DNA from: Solanum dulcamara
Taxonomy: Eukaryota > Streptophyta > Magnoliopsida > Solanales > Solanaceae
Assembly: GCF_947179165.1 (NCBI RefSeq)
Contig: NC_077245.1
Coordinates: 46,897,286 to 46,961,285, forward strand
Direction of reading: 5' to 3'
DNA length: 64,000 nt
In this document: piece by piece, positions 47,806 to 58,824 of the stretch
How the letters are laid out: the number at the start of each line of letters is the position of its first letter
Position numbering within the stretch: position 1 is the stretch's first letter
The notes under the pieces: generated by a model
Seen by the model: only the letters and a program-made list of their open reading frames with translations
Database searches by the model: none
What the model was told of the DNA's origin: nothing
Translations under genes and position numbers: made by a program

Positions 47806-47949
47806 AGCTGCAATGTAGGTAAACCTATGCAACTTTAATCTAGCACAATTAATAGAGTTAGACCAAGTTTTTCAAGAGTGAGGTATTAATGGACCTGAAA
47901 GGAGAATTCTCTAAGTTAGTAATTATGGACGTTAATAATGGAACTACAT

Positions 47950-49140
47950 GGGAAAGGAGGACATAAGTGATGTACATTAAATATGATTACGTCCATAAGT
48001 ATTGATTAATAGAGGTAGACCAAATAACTACTATAAAATGCAAGTTCATGAAAAAGACGAATGCATAAGTAGCTCCAAGACAAAAGACACAAGGGTTACA
48101 TATTGGAAAAAAAGGGTAGAAAAGAAACAAAAGCAGCAGCCTCAAAACCCATTCCCGTTTTTGTCCACAAATTCAAGAAATAAAATGCTAGAGTCCTTTC
48201 AAGTGGCAAAGTGCTAAGAGACCATGTAAATTATAGAATTGTGAAAGATGGGAAGCAAGTTATCACCCGACCTACTCCACTGATGGAGAAAATTTTTGTT
48301 GTTCTCATAGACGAAAATCAAGATAATCCAGCATATATTAATTCAATACTTATGGCTTATATGTGCAACGATAATGATAACAACCAAATTAATAATGAGA
48401 ATCTAGTTGAAAAATGATTTCGATAGTAGCACCAGGAATTTTCCAAGGAATAGATTACAAGAGTATTTGGAAAACTAAGTAGGGCACTTCTCCTTGAAAA
48501 ATCTTCAGAAGAAAGCCCAACTTAGTTACATGATCAGATTAAGAAAGTTGATAATGTTCAAATAGAGGAAAATAGGAAACACTTTGATGCTACAGTGGAT
48601 ATTGACAAAATTATAACTAAGTACTAATAAAAGAAACCATGAACGAGAAATTTAAGATAATCAAGGCAATCAACAATCTAACCAAAGCAACAATATTGAT
48701 AGTGGGGAAGTTCCAATTTCCTGGGATAATGTGGCAATCAAAGATAATACACATCTGGTTGAGGTGAAAATGGAACGAAAGAGTGTCTTGATAATGGTGG
48801 AGGTTAAAAAACTAGGGCAGATTGACGAATCCTTTGTGGTTCTTTCTCCCAATAAAGTTCTTTATGATATTGTTTCCCATAATGTAGGAGAAGTGGGATG
48901 CAGTATTTTAAAAATTAATCAAATTGCCAAATGAATTTTGGAAACAAAGGAAACTAATGAGTTGTGGAATAATGCCTCACTATTAGCTAATTTATACCTA
49001 AGATTTTTCAATAGTGCAAAGAAGGGAAAGAAACATGGTAATGGAGAGAAGTCCCAACCCACAAGAGTTCAGCCAAAAGGAACCATAATCCTTAATAATC
49101 AACAAAATCCTTCATTTGGAATGTTAGGTCGGTGAAGTAA
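47950..49140 (+). pseudogene. LINE ORF1 remnant
   Basis: Short frames (48002-48217, 48211-48417, 48731-48934, 48938-49135) lie in the expected place upstream of the endonuclease. Only the knuckle-like KMQVHEKDECI near 48030-48070 is suggestive; its first cysteines are lost. The rest is unrecognised. Confidence 0.45.
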
Positions 49141-49159
49141 AGCATTTCAAAGAGTTAAG

Positions 49160-50055
49160 ATGCCCATTGATTTTCATAAATACACTTTTATTGATTTGTT
49201 AGAGCCTTTTAGAATGCTAGGCATATCAACAAGTATAAGAGAAGATTGTAAATACAGTTGGAGCAAGATTTGGTTATTTACTAACGATGATATTATTATT
49301 AATGTAATAAAGGATACTGAACCACAACTCATTGTACAACTGCAAGATCAACATCATGCTTTAAACTTTTTTGTCACACAAATTTATGTGAATTATTCTA
49401 TTGATGAGAGATTAAGGTTATAGGATGATGTTTATGAAGTTGCAGCTGTTATGACAAGGAGGGGATTTTAATATTGTGATGAACTTTGAAGAAACGATTG
49501 GTGGTCTACCAGTTATGATGCTGATCATTGGAATATTGAAACCTATGTTTCATCTTGTGATTTAACTAAAATTATTTTTAAAGGAGCCCTTCACCTGGTT
49601 AAATGGTAGAGAAGGTAATAATTGCATCTTTGAAAGATTGGATAGAATCATGGTCAATCATGATATGGAAGGAAAGATTGCATCTTTGGAAGATTGGATA
49701 GAGTCCTGGTCAATCATGATATGGAAGGAAAATTTAATCATATGGAGGTGAAAAATCTAGATAAAGTAGGATCAAACCATGCTCTAATACTCCTAACCTG
49801 TGAGGACAAAACTTCCATATACAAGAAACCATTTAGGTTTCTCAAATTCTGGACTGAAGATCCTTCTTTTCTTGATGTGGTAAGGCAAAATTGGTGCTCT
49901 ACTAGGACCATGAATCCTTTCTATAGTTTAAAGAAAACATTAATAAATTGACTAAATGGAGTAAGGAAATTTATGGATAAATGTTCAAGCAATTATTAAT
50001 CAAAGAAGACATTTTTAAGATTAAGAAAAATCTTTTTGAAAAAGTCCCCAATGCT
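49160..50055 (+). pseudogene. LINE ORF2 endonuclease remnant
   Basis: Plant L1 ORF2 begins with an APE-type endonuclease that nicks target DNA. 49160-49423 gives DLLEPFRML, SKIWLFTNDDI and SIDERLRL. The catalytic GGDFN block is in a shifted frame at 49458. 49694-49951 gives MDRVLVNHDM, GSNHALILL (SDH changed to SNH) and RFLKFWTEDPSFLDVV. A 56-bp tandem duplication (49621-49732) breaks the frame. Confidence 0.8.
49621..49732 (+). repeat. 56-bp tandem duplication in the LINE
   Basis: attgcatctttg starts at 49621 and 49677; the two units differ at only about three positions. 56 is not a multiple of three, so the reading frame shifts. Confidence 0.92.
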
Positions 50056-50221
50056 TAAATTTAATGACCCTCCAAGTCATTTTTGTGTTTTTGCTTATGT
50101 TTTGTAGTTCAGAGTATTCCTATAGCGATCCTAGGTCATTTATGACCTACTGGCGTAAGTAGCTCAGTCGCTTAGTTGTTCGTTTGGGTTTTAGGCTCGT
50201 TTCCCTGTTTTGGAGATTTTA

Positions 50222-51670
50222 TAATTTGAAAAGTAGACTTCGGTTATAACATCAGCAAAATGACCTTAGAATGGAATTCTAACAGTTACATCATCTCCAG
50301 AATATCAAAATTAGGCTAGCAGAATGGTTCGCACAATTATCGAGGTAATCGATACGAGTTTAGGTCCATTTGGCACTCTTGCCTTTAAAGTTTGGCCTAT
50401 GGTTGACTTTACTCAATATTTTTAGAAAAAAGCACTTAGATGAAATTTAAGAAATGCGGTTAGCTTTGGAATGTTGAGTTTTGTCTAGAAAGGCCTTTTG
50501 TGTATGTTCCGAGTTTCCGATCTCATTTTGAGTCCTTTTGTGGCTTTGGTTTAAATTGATGATGGGTGTGGGACCCACTTTTTTTTTTATCGAAACGACC
50601 TCTATTTGAAATTTTGATTGACCATTGAGTCTGGAATGTTGTTTCCAATCAAAATTCATCTTTGGTTTGCATTCATGGGACTTCATATGACTCCAGAGCA
50701 TCAAAAATCAAATTTTGAACTGCGCTGTCACTATTTGTTGTGGTTACTATTCACTCGAATATTTCAGATTTAAGTCCCAACATTGACAAATGATTTCTCC
50801 ATAATTTTTAGCTCAATTTAGTGATTCAAAGGTCCAAATTGAAGGGATTTCTGAGAGGAATGCATTGAGGTAATTTTTGTATTTTAGCTGCTGTCTTTTG
50901 TTGTTTTCGGAGTAAAATTTTGAAGAATTTTGAGAAATAATTTCTTGGCCAACTTGAAAAGTTGACTTCAGTCATAACATCAGCAAAATGACCTTAGAAT
51001 GGAATTTTGACAGTTATATCAGCTCTAGAATATCCAAATTAGGCTAGTAGCATGTTTGACACAACTATCGAGAAAATCAATACGAGTTTGGGGTCATTTA
51101 GCGCTCTTGCCTTTAAAATTTGGCCTATGGTTGACTTTGGTCAATATTTTTAGAAAATGCGCTCGGATGAATTTTTCTGACAATACAGTTAGCTTTTGAA
51201 TGTTGAATTTGGTCTAGAATGACCTTTCTTGCGTGTCTCGAGCTTCCAATCTCATTCCGAGTCCTTTTTTGGTTTGAATTGATGCTTGGGTGTGGCACCT
51301 ACTTTTTTCATCGAAATGACCTTCATTAGAAATTCCAATTTACCATTGCATCCAGAATGTTGTTTTCAATCAAAATTAATATATGATTTGCATTCATGGG
51401 ACTCAAGAGCGTCAAAAATCAAATTTTAGACAATGTTGTCATTATTCATTGCGATTACTGTTCACTCAAATTTTTCAGATTTAAGTCCCAACTTTGACAA
51501 ATGATTTCTCCACCATTTTTACCTCAATTTCAATGACTCAAAGGTCCAAATTGAAGGGATTTTTGAGAAGAATGCATTGAGGTAAATTCCTTATTTTAGC
51601 TACTGTCTTTTGTTGTTTTCGTAGGGAAAATTTGAAGAATTTTGAGATGTGATTTCTTGGCCAATTTATG
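50222..51670 (+). repeat. 728-bp tandem duplication within LTR D1
   Basis: atcagcaaaatgacc starts at 50251 and 50979, and both units end at tttcttggcc followed by aa. The units differ moderately, so the duplication is old. Confidence 0.88.
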
Positions 51671-52708
51671 TTCGATTTGGGCAATTCAAAATCCTATCTC
51701 ACGTGGAATTTTGAGGAGAACGTCATGTTGTTATCATAACATCATGGTGTTATCATAGCTGCTATTTTTATTGGATTTCGAATCAGATTTTTTTCTAAGT
51801 TGTGGGATTTTTTTGTGAGGAACATTATGTTGTCGTTGGTTTCAGCTGTTGAGGCTTCATTTTGGTGACTTTTGTGTAAATAGTTGCGGCCTCTATCATT
51901 GATTTTGGCCTAGAATTGGGTTTTGATAAATGAACTGATTTTTTGAGTTTTCGAGCCCCAAATTATGTTCCAATTCGGGATATGAGTTTTGGGGATTGAT
52001 TAGGATATGTTTTTTGGGTTAGTTTTGAAACATCTGATGCGGGACCCACATTACCATTTTTTAACTCCAAAATTGGCTCATCTCTGAATTCGATAATTTT
52101 AATGTCATAACAACTGTATTAACATTGTGACTTTATTATTGGTAGTGTGGCATCATTTTTATACTTATTTGTATGTGTTTGGGGGTGTTTGAGTGTCGAG
52201 AATGCTAAATTTCTAGAATTCATCTCATATGCTCTAATTTTGGAAAATTAGGGCTACTAAAGTATGTCTCCTGTTATTGTTTATCATCCATACCTTGTCG
52301 TGTGTGTTGTGCCTTTGTTTATGTCTTTGGAAGCATGTTTGGCCTTAGTATAGGCTTAGACTAGTGACTGCCATAGACTTGCATGATTTTAGGTGCTGTC
52401 GGGCCTTGAAACTTCTCAGACATCATTTCAGACAACTTTGCTCCATGCAGACTGATATATCAGACTTGAGTCTTACAGTTTGAGCTTTATCTAAGAAATA
52501 ACACCATTTTGGAACCTTTCCTCCATAATGTCATATTCTTCTATCAGTCCTATATTACTTGGTTCTTGGTTTCGAAAGTCTCTTCATCGATTCTGGTTTG
52601 ATGTGGTTTGGGTCAGATTGATTTATTATTGGCATTCATATTGAGGGTACACCCCATGACACTAGGTTGGCCGTTGATCCTTATTTTCAATAACTCACCT
52701 CTGTTCAT

Positions 52709-53131
52709 AGTTCAAATCCCCAATTCACTCCACCGGACGGGGTTCAAGTCCTTGACTTGGTATTACTGTGTCAGTTCATGTCCCTGGACTTAGCCGTGGT
52801 TCGAGGCCACCACCGTTATTAGCCTTGGTTCAAGTCCATCACTACTCACTAGCTTTGGTTTGAGTCCTTAGCTACCATTACCAGACTCAAGTGTGTTGTT
52901 TATCTTATATGTGGTTCAAGTACACGATTACCTATTACCAGGGTTAGAGCCCTTGGTCTCTTTTGCACATAGTTTAAGTCTATGATTATCTATTACCTTG
53001 GTTCAATTCCTTGGTTACTTTCAATTCTCAGTTGGAATCCATTATCCTCTGATGAAACTTCGATTCAAGTCCTTAACTATTTTTAGCTTTGGGTTAAAGA
53101 ATCTGGCTTTCGGGATGGTTCGATTCAAGTT
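52709..53131 (+). repeat. Array of GGTTCAAGTCC words (B-box-like)
   Basis: Perfect fits to the pol III B-box consensus GGTTCRANNCC at 52741-52751, 52798-52808, 52827-52837 and 53000-53010. One-mismatch copies at 52709-52719, 52857-52867, 52913-52923, 52942-52952 and 53062-53072; weaker copies at 52773, 52971, 53030 and 53121. Spacers share words such as tattacc. It lies in the distal part of LTR D1. Whether TFIIIC binds is unknown. Confidence 0.7.
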
Positions 53132-53404
53132 TGTGGGAAGTTGTGGTATTATTGGAATTCTATTGGATCCGTTCATTTTACTTCAATTATCTTTGCTCTT
53201 GTCGGGTTTATGGGAGTTCATTCAGGTTATTACTTTTAGACTTGTGCACAAGCCTACCCGTCGGATTTGTGGGAGTCCAAGAGATTTAGTTAGTTTTCTC
53301 TCTTTGTGTGTTGAATACGCTTGTATACATACCTACCTTGACTTCATGTTTTGTCTTTGGTTGTGATTAGTTCCTCGCATTTGAATTTAAGGAAAACACT
53401 AGTT

Positions 53405-55069
53405 ACACCTAGGCTAAGGCCGATCATGCTTCAAAAGAATCTACAAACAAGTATACACATACACCATAAGACAAGCATAAAAAATAAAGAAAGTAGCATG
53501 CTCACAAGTACCCGATGAAACCCCTAAAATGCCCAACACACGATTTCTAAAAGTCTAAGCATGATTCAATATTTCCCTCTCCCAATTCCAACTAATCAAC
53601 AAGCAATCATATTCTCAAGCTCGATCTAAAGAGGGGGAAAGCGTAGCCTACCTATAAGTAGATCACGAGCACTCTAAAATCATAAAATTGGAGCCCTCTC
53701 CTTTCTAACAACCTTTAAATGTTGTCATGCTATCAAAAACATATACACAACATTAGTAGGATCATTTTGACATTACAATTATCGAATTTGGAGATAAGTC
53801 AATTTTAGAGTCAATCTAGAATGTGGGACCTGATCCGTAAATTACAAAATTAACTCCGTACAAAGGTTCTAGATACTACCCCAAACTTGTTTTCTAAAAA
53901 GAAACACAATTCATTGCTCAAAACAGCCGCAACAACAACATGCATCATAATTCTCAAATAGTTCAAGAACAACCAAGGTTGTAGTAAAATGAGGGAAATT
54001 ACCTTAAACTAAGGATCTACAAATAATTCTGACCACACCACCGAATTCCTCTAAAAAAATCACGTAAATCATACTTTTGAATCGCTTAAATAGCCTTAGA
54101 ATTGAGAGAGAAATCGATATTCAAAAATTAAGAAATAACAAAATTTTAGACTTAAAAATAAGCCTCATGTGTCGTAAAAGCGATCCCAATGATTGCTTAA
54201 GTGACACCCACTAAGAGGGGGGCATCACTTTAGCGATACTAGGTCGCATAAGCGACATGTCGCTTTAGAGAGAGAGAGGTCGCTTTAGCGACCCCCTCCT
54301 CGGTGGAATGGTTGCTTTAGCGACCCCTTAGTCACTTTACCGACATTTACTTTAGCGACCAGGGATCGCAAAAGCGATGGCACCAGACATAGCTAGTGCA
54401 AAATAGACTATGACATGTCCAAGTCTCTAATGGGGTGCTCGAGATTCATTCAAAACCCCCATGTGTGCAAATGAGATATGCTACCTTACCAAATTCGACA
54501 TTTGGACTTAAAGGTGCAGTAGGAATTTCCATACGAGGTCAATTTAACTAAAAGTGGGTCCCATACCCAATTGAAAACTTCCATAATGGGTCTCGAGATT
54601 AGATCGGAAGCCTAGTAAATTGAATGAAGTGTCGTTCTAGACCAAACTCGACATTTCGGACCTAACGGCATTGACAAAATATTTATCAGAGTGCATTTTC
54701 CAAGAATGTTGACCAAAGTCAACTTTAGACCAAATTTCCAAGGCCTAAATGCCAAATGGCCCTAAACTTGTACTTAATGCCTTAATACTCAAACCAACCA
54801 AGCTATTAGCCTAATTTGGCCATCTTAGAGCTGATGGAACCATCATAATTCCATTATGAGGTTGTTAACCTGATATTTTGACTAAAGTCAAACTTTTTAA
54901 GTTTCAAAAGCTCTAAAATGCAGAAATGAGCATAAAAACCAAATGAATGACCAGGCGATCGAACAATTAGTACTAGTAAGTCACAAATGATTTGGGGTCA
55001 CTATAGGAACAATCTAAATAATGAAAAGGAGTCATTAAAGAAAAAATTACTTGGATGGTCATTACAACA
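53405..55069 (-). repeat. 3' LTR of D2, distal end missing
   Basis: Minus strand starts TGTTGTAATGACC at 55069. It runs to a ggccttagcctag block that corresponds to about 52350 in D1, so roughly the last kilobase is absent. U3 cluster at 54170-54380 contains GGTCGCTTTAGCGACC (54278-54293), a 7-bp-arm dyad, and many TCGC/GCGA variants. Confidence 0.72.
54170..54380 (-). promoter_or_regulatory. TCGCTTTAGCGA dyad cluster in the D2 LTR
   Basis: About ten variants of tcgctttagcga or gtcgcataagcgac in 210 bp, about 690-900 bp from the LTR start. The corresponding place in D4 (59500-59700) carries different words (gcgatcgc, cacaatcac). Confidence 0.55.
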
Positions 55070-56030
55070 TCCACAACTAAAAAGGACTTTCTTTCGTAAA
55101 AGTAAGAGTCAAGAAGTAATGAAAAGGAGTTAAAGAAGCGCCTCATTGACTGGACGGTGCCTCCAACGGACCTTAAAATAAGGAATGGCTCTTGATAACA
55201 ACTATCTAACATCTTTGACTAGAATTGACTACGGCTCCTCTACAAAGTTAGACGATCATCCAACTTAACTGAATCATACTGGAGCATATGCGACTCATCA
55301 GGAAAATACCACCGCAACATCAAAATATAGAAATCTAGGTGAATAACCAATAATGCTGGAGGTAAAGTTAACTCATAGACCACCTCGCCAAGTGTTGCCC
55401 CACCTCTCGAATCATCACACCCTTCATGGGCGATACTTGATGAAATATCCACTAACCAACCGCAAACTTCAATGGTCGACGCTTGTGATCCGCATATATC
55501 TGGTGTCTTCTCTAAACCATCCTAACCCTATCTTGAATCACCCTCACCTAATCCAAGGCCTCCTGAAGAAATTCTATACCATGCGGCCTAGACTCTATAG
55601 ACTCAAACCATTGAATAAAAGAGCGACAACACCTACCATATAAGGCCTCAAACAGCGCCGTCTAAATACTAGAGTGGCAGATGTTGTTGTACACAAACTT
55701 GGCCAAAGGCAAGAGGTGATCCTAATGATCCATAAAATCTTCAACACTGACTATCTGTATGTAGGTGAAAAGCTATTCTAAGATGAACACGTCTACATAA
55801 ATTCTCTTATAAAGCTCTCCAAAAAATGGAATTGAATTATGAACCCCGATCTGAGATAATAAAAATAGGCACACCAAGAAGACAAACCACCTATCGAATG
55901 TAGCTACAGTCCATTCTTTTAATACTAAAGGAGGTGTGAACTAGTAGGAAGTATGCCGACTTGGTCAATCGATCCAAGATGACCCAAGTACTATTATTAT
56001 CTCTGGAGGTCTGAGGCCACACAACAACAA
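55070..56030 (-). pseudogene. D2 integrase (broken)
   Basis: The open frame 55891-56262 runs from RT into integrase: [28 protein letters not shown]. 55240-55452 holds the C-terminal block (VVYELTLPPALLVIHLDFYI, MLRWYFPDESHMLQYDSV). Zinc finger absent. Confidence 0.78.
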
Positions 56031-56561
56031 AGTCCATGAAGGTGGCAGAGGAATTAGTTAACCTAAAAGACATCACAAGGAACTTATAGTGGCCATAATA
56101 AGTCCTAAATGTGGTCTTAGGGATGTCCACTTCCCTAATCCTCAGCGGATGGTAACTGAATCTCAAATTTATCTTAAAAATCACTTCGGCACCATGAAGA
56201 TGATTAAATAGGTCATTAATGCAAGGCATGGGGTAACGGTTCTTCACCGTCTCCTTGTTCATCTACCTTTACTCAATGCAAATCCTCATAGACTTATCCT
56301 TCTTCTTAACAAATAAAAAAGGTACACCCCATAGCGATATATTCAGATAATAAACCCCTTACCAGGAGGTCCTCAAGCCGAACACTGAACTCCTTAAGCT
56401 CTGCAGGTTCCATCCAATAAGTCCATAGTGACTGTTTCAATAGAAGGGCTATCACTACTAATATCATGTACATAGGCCAAGTAAGCTAGACATCCTAAAG
56501 TAACCAACCACCAAGCCCGCATAAAAGAGATAATCCCTGTCTGTGTGCAATTGTAGGAACA
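56031..56561 (-). pseudogene. D2 RT start fused to integrase
   Basis: Reads [20 protein letters not shown], then [25 protein letters not shown] and then directly integrase FVVVWPQ. The RT active site, RNase H and the integrase zinc finger are gone. The joint is at 56032-56037, where both parent sequences have an ATGGA word. Upstream (to about 56560) is the PR-RT linker. Confidence 0.82.
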
Positions 56562-57627
56562 CCATGGACTTTATGGTAGGTTTTCCTCAGACTCCTAGAG
56601 GTGTTGAAAGCATTTGGGTCATCGTTGAGTGATTAACCAATTCCATACACTTCCTCCCATTCAATAATCATTTAGCATAAAGAAGATTGGCTTGTATCTA
56701 TATTCGGGTGGTGGTTTATCTTCATGGTGTGCTTGTATCTATCATATCTAACCAGGGCTTACAATTCACTTCCAGCTTTTGGAGGACTTTTAGGAGTAGT
56801 TGGGCACCCATATCGACCTTAAAACAACTCTTCACCTACATGCATATATCTAGTTCGAGTGCACTATTTAGGTTCTTGAGGATATGTTACGGGCCCATGT
56901 TATTTATTTTGGAAGTTAGTGGGACTAGGTTTTTCCTTTGGCAGAGTTTACGTACAATAACTACCACTCTAGTTTTTTGATTATCCCATTTGAGGTCTTA
57001 TATGATAGGCATTATTGCTCTATGAATATATCATGTGAGTCTATGAAGCCTAGGCCACATGGTACATACTTGCTTGAAGAGGCCTTAGATCATGTGAGGG
57101 TGATCCAAAATAGGCTCAAACATCTTAGAGTAGACACTAGAGTTATACTTTTCATAGACATTTGCCTTTGAGTTTGTAGTTAGTGATAGAGTATTCCTCT
57201 GAGTATCTCCCATAAATAGTGTGATGAGATTTGGGAGGCGGGGGCCTTTTGATATTTTAAATACAAACAGAGATGTCATTTATAAAATAGCCCTACCTCT
57301 AGCATTTTAACCTATCTATTTGATTTTCCATGTTTCAATATTGCGCCAATATGTTTCAGATGAGTCTCATACGCTCCAGTATGACTCGGTTTAGTCTGAT
57401 GATTGTATGACTATTGTTGTGAAACCTATTGCCATTCTAGGAAAATATGTGAGGTGGTTTTTATCTAGAGCCATTCTTGTGGTTAAAGTCTATTAGAGGC
57501 ATTGTCCAGTTAAGGAGGTTATATAAGATAATGAGAAGGAGATGCAGGAGCATTTCCCCATCTTATTTGAGCCTTCATATACTTCCTGACTTTTACTTTC
57601 ACAAATAAAAATCCTTTTAGTAGTGGA
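56562..57627 (+). pseudogene. D3 integrase fragment
   Basis: Begins abruptly at ATG 56564: MDFMVGFPQTPRGVESIWVI, the start of the integrase core, inverted against D2. 56687-56980 continues with SIISNQGLQFTSSFWRTF. 56938-57171 has EFTYNNYHSSF and FEVLYDRHYCS. The tail near 57480-57588 reads VVKVY.RHCPVKEV. Many stops. Confidence 0.78.
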
Positions 57628-58063
57628 TGTTGTTATGACCCTCCAGATCATTTTGGTATAATGTCTTCTTTTCATTATTTAGAGAATTGATATAGTGGCC
57701 CCAAGTCATTTAGGACTAACTGGCATTGATTGTTCGGTCGTATGGTCGTTCGTTTAGGTTTTATGCCCATTTCATTGTTTGGAGCTTTTGAAACTTGAAT
57801 AGTTGACTTCAATCAAAATATCTGGTAAATGACCTCAGAATAGAATTTTGATGATTTCATCAGCTTTAAAATGATTATTTTAGGATAATAGCATGGCTGA
57901 ATTGATTCCCAAGGCTTTGGTGTGATTTCGAACTATTAGGCTTTTTACCCTTAAAGCTTTGGCCTATATTTGACCTTGGTAAAAATTCTTAGAAAGCAAG
58001 CGCGATTAGCTCCAAATTGTTGTATTTGGTCTAGATTGACTTTTTGTGTGCTTTTTGTGGGGC
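57628..58063 (+). repeat. D3 LTR, first 436 bp
   Basis: Starts TGTTGTTATGACC after the integrase tail and aligns with the start of D4 LTR, then changes to integrase coding sequence at about 58064. Confidence 0.75.
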
Positions 58064-58824
58064 TTTGTTATGAATTTTGGAGGTCAATGGGATAAGTTTT
58101 TTCCTTTGGTGGAGTTTGTGTAGAAAAAAACTACCACTCTCATATTTAGATGGTCTCATTTGAGGCCTTATATGGTAGGCATTGTCACTTTTTGATTGAT
58201 TGGTTTGAGTCTATGGATCCTAGACTTTATGGTGCAGACTATCTTGAAAAAGACTTAGATAATGTAAGGGTGATCCAGTATCGACTCCAAACAGCTTAGA
58301 GTTGACACACCAGAGTTATGCTGATCGTAAGTGTAGGTTGTTGAGGTTTGCAGTTAGTGATAGAGTATTCTTTCGAGTATAGCCCATGACAAGAGTGATG
58401 GGATTTTGGAGGCAGGGCAAGCTTCGCCCTAAGTATATAGGGCCTTTTGATATTTTAAGGACAATCAGAGATACCGCTTATAAGATAGCCCTACTCCAGC
58501 ATTTTAAGCTATCCATTTGGTTTTCCATGTTTTTATGTTGCATTAGTATATTTCAGATGAGTCGCATGTGCTCTAGTATTATTCAGTTGAGTTTTCTGGT
58601 CGTTTGACATTTGTTGAGGAACTAGTTGCCATTCTAGGAAAAGATGCGAGGTGGTAGCAATCTAGAGCCATTCGTGTGGTTAAGGTCTATTGGATGAATC
58701 ATCCAGTTGAGAAGCTATCTAGGAGATACAGCAGGACATGCTAGAGCAGTTCCCCGACTTATTTTAGCCTTTAGGTACTGCTTGACTCTTGATTTTGCTT
58801 ATGAAATTCCTTTTTAGTAGTGGA
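58064..58824 (+). pseudogene. D4 integrase fragment
   Basis: MNFGGQWDKFFPLVEFV near 58071 corresponds to D3 about 56903. 58386-58607 reads MGFWRQGKLRPKYIGPFDIL. The tail near 58675 reads VVKVYWMNHPVE. This repeats the D3 module about 1.17-1.2 kb downstream. Confidence 0.78.

Larger units (their letters stand above)
47950..50059 (+). mobile_element. L1-type LINE relic (ORF1 end and endonuclease), truncated at both ends
   Basis: The endonuclease block GGDFNIVMNFEETIGGLPV is encoded from 49458, flanked by ERLRL.DD, FERLDRIMVNHDME and GSNHALILL. Near 47970-48070 remnants of KYDYVHKY and KMQVHEKDECI resemble the end of plant L1 ORF1 and its zinc knuckle. The relic stops at 50059, before any RT domain, where LTR D1 starts. 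No poly-A or target duplication can be seen. Confidence 0.75.
50060..53404 (+). repeat. LTR D1 (D family), right end truncated
   Basis: Starts at a TAATGACCCTCC block like the other D and A LTRs. Aligns with 58825-61602 and, in reverse, with 53405-55069. It contains a 728-bp internal duplication and a GGTTCAAGTCC array (52709-53131). At about 53404 it meets the inverted LTR D2; no LTR end or primer site is visible. Confidence 0.7.
53405..56561 (-). mobile_element. Element D2, D-family remnant with deleted pol
   Basis: Minus-strand order: PR-RT linker, RT start, directly fused integrase, then 3' LTR. Both ends are truncated: the LTR lacks its distal part and the left edge of pol meets D3 in inverted orientation at about 56562. 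Confidence 0.75.

Noticed and set aside
52741..53010. Possible tRNA genes, because of the perfect B-box words
   Set aside because: No A box at the right distance, no acceptor or anticodon stems; the words repeat every 30-60 bp as a minisatellite.
52998..53366. 122-residue plus-strand frame
   Set aside because: Overlaps the GGTTCAAGTCC array and LTR D1 end; no recognisable domain and no counterpart in LTR D4.
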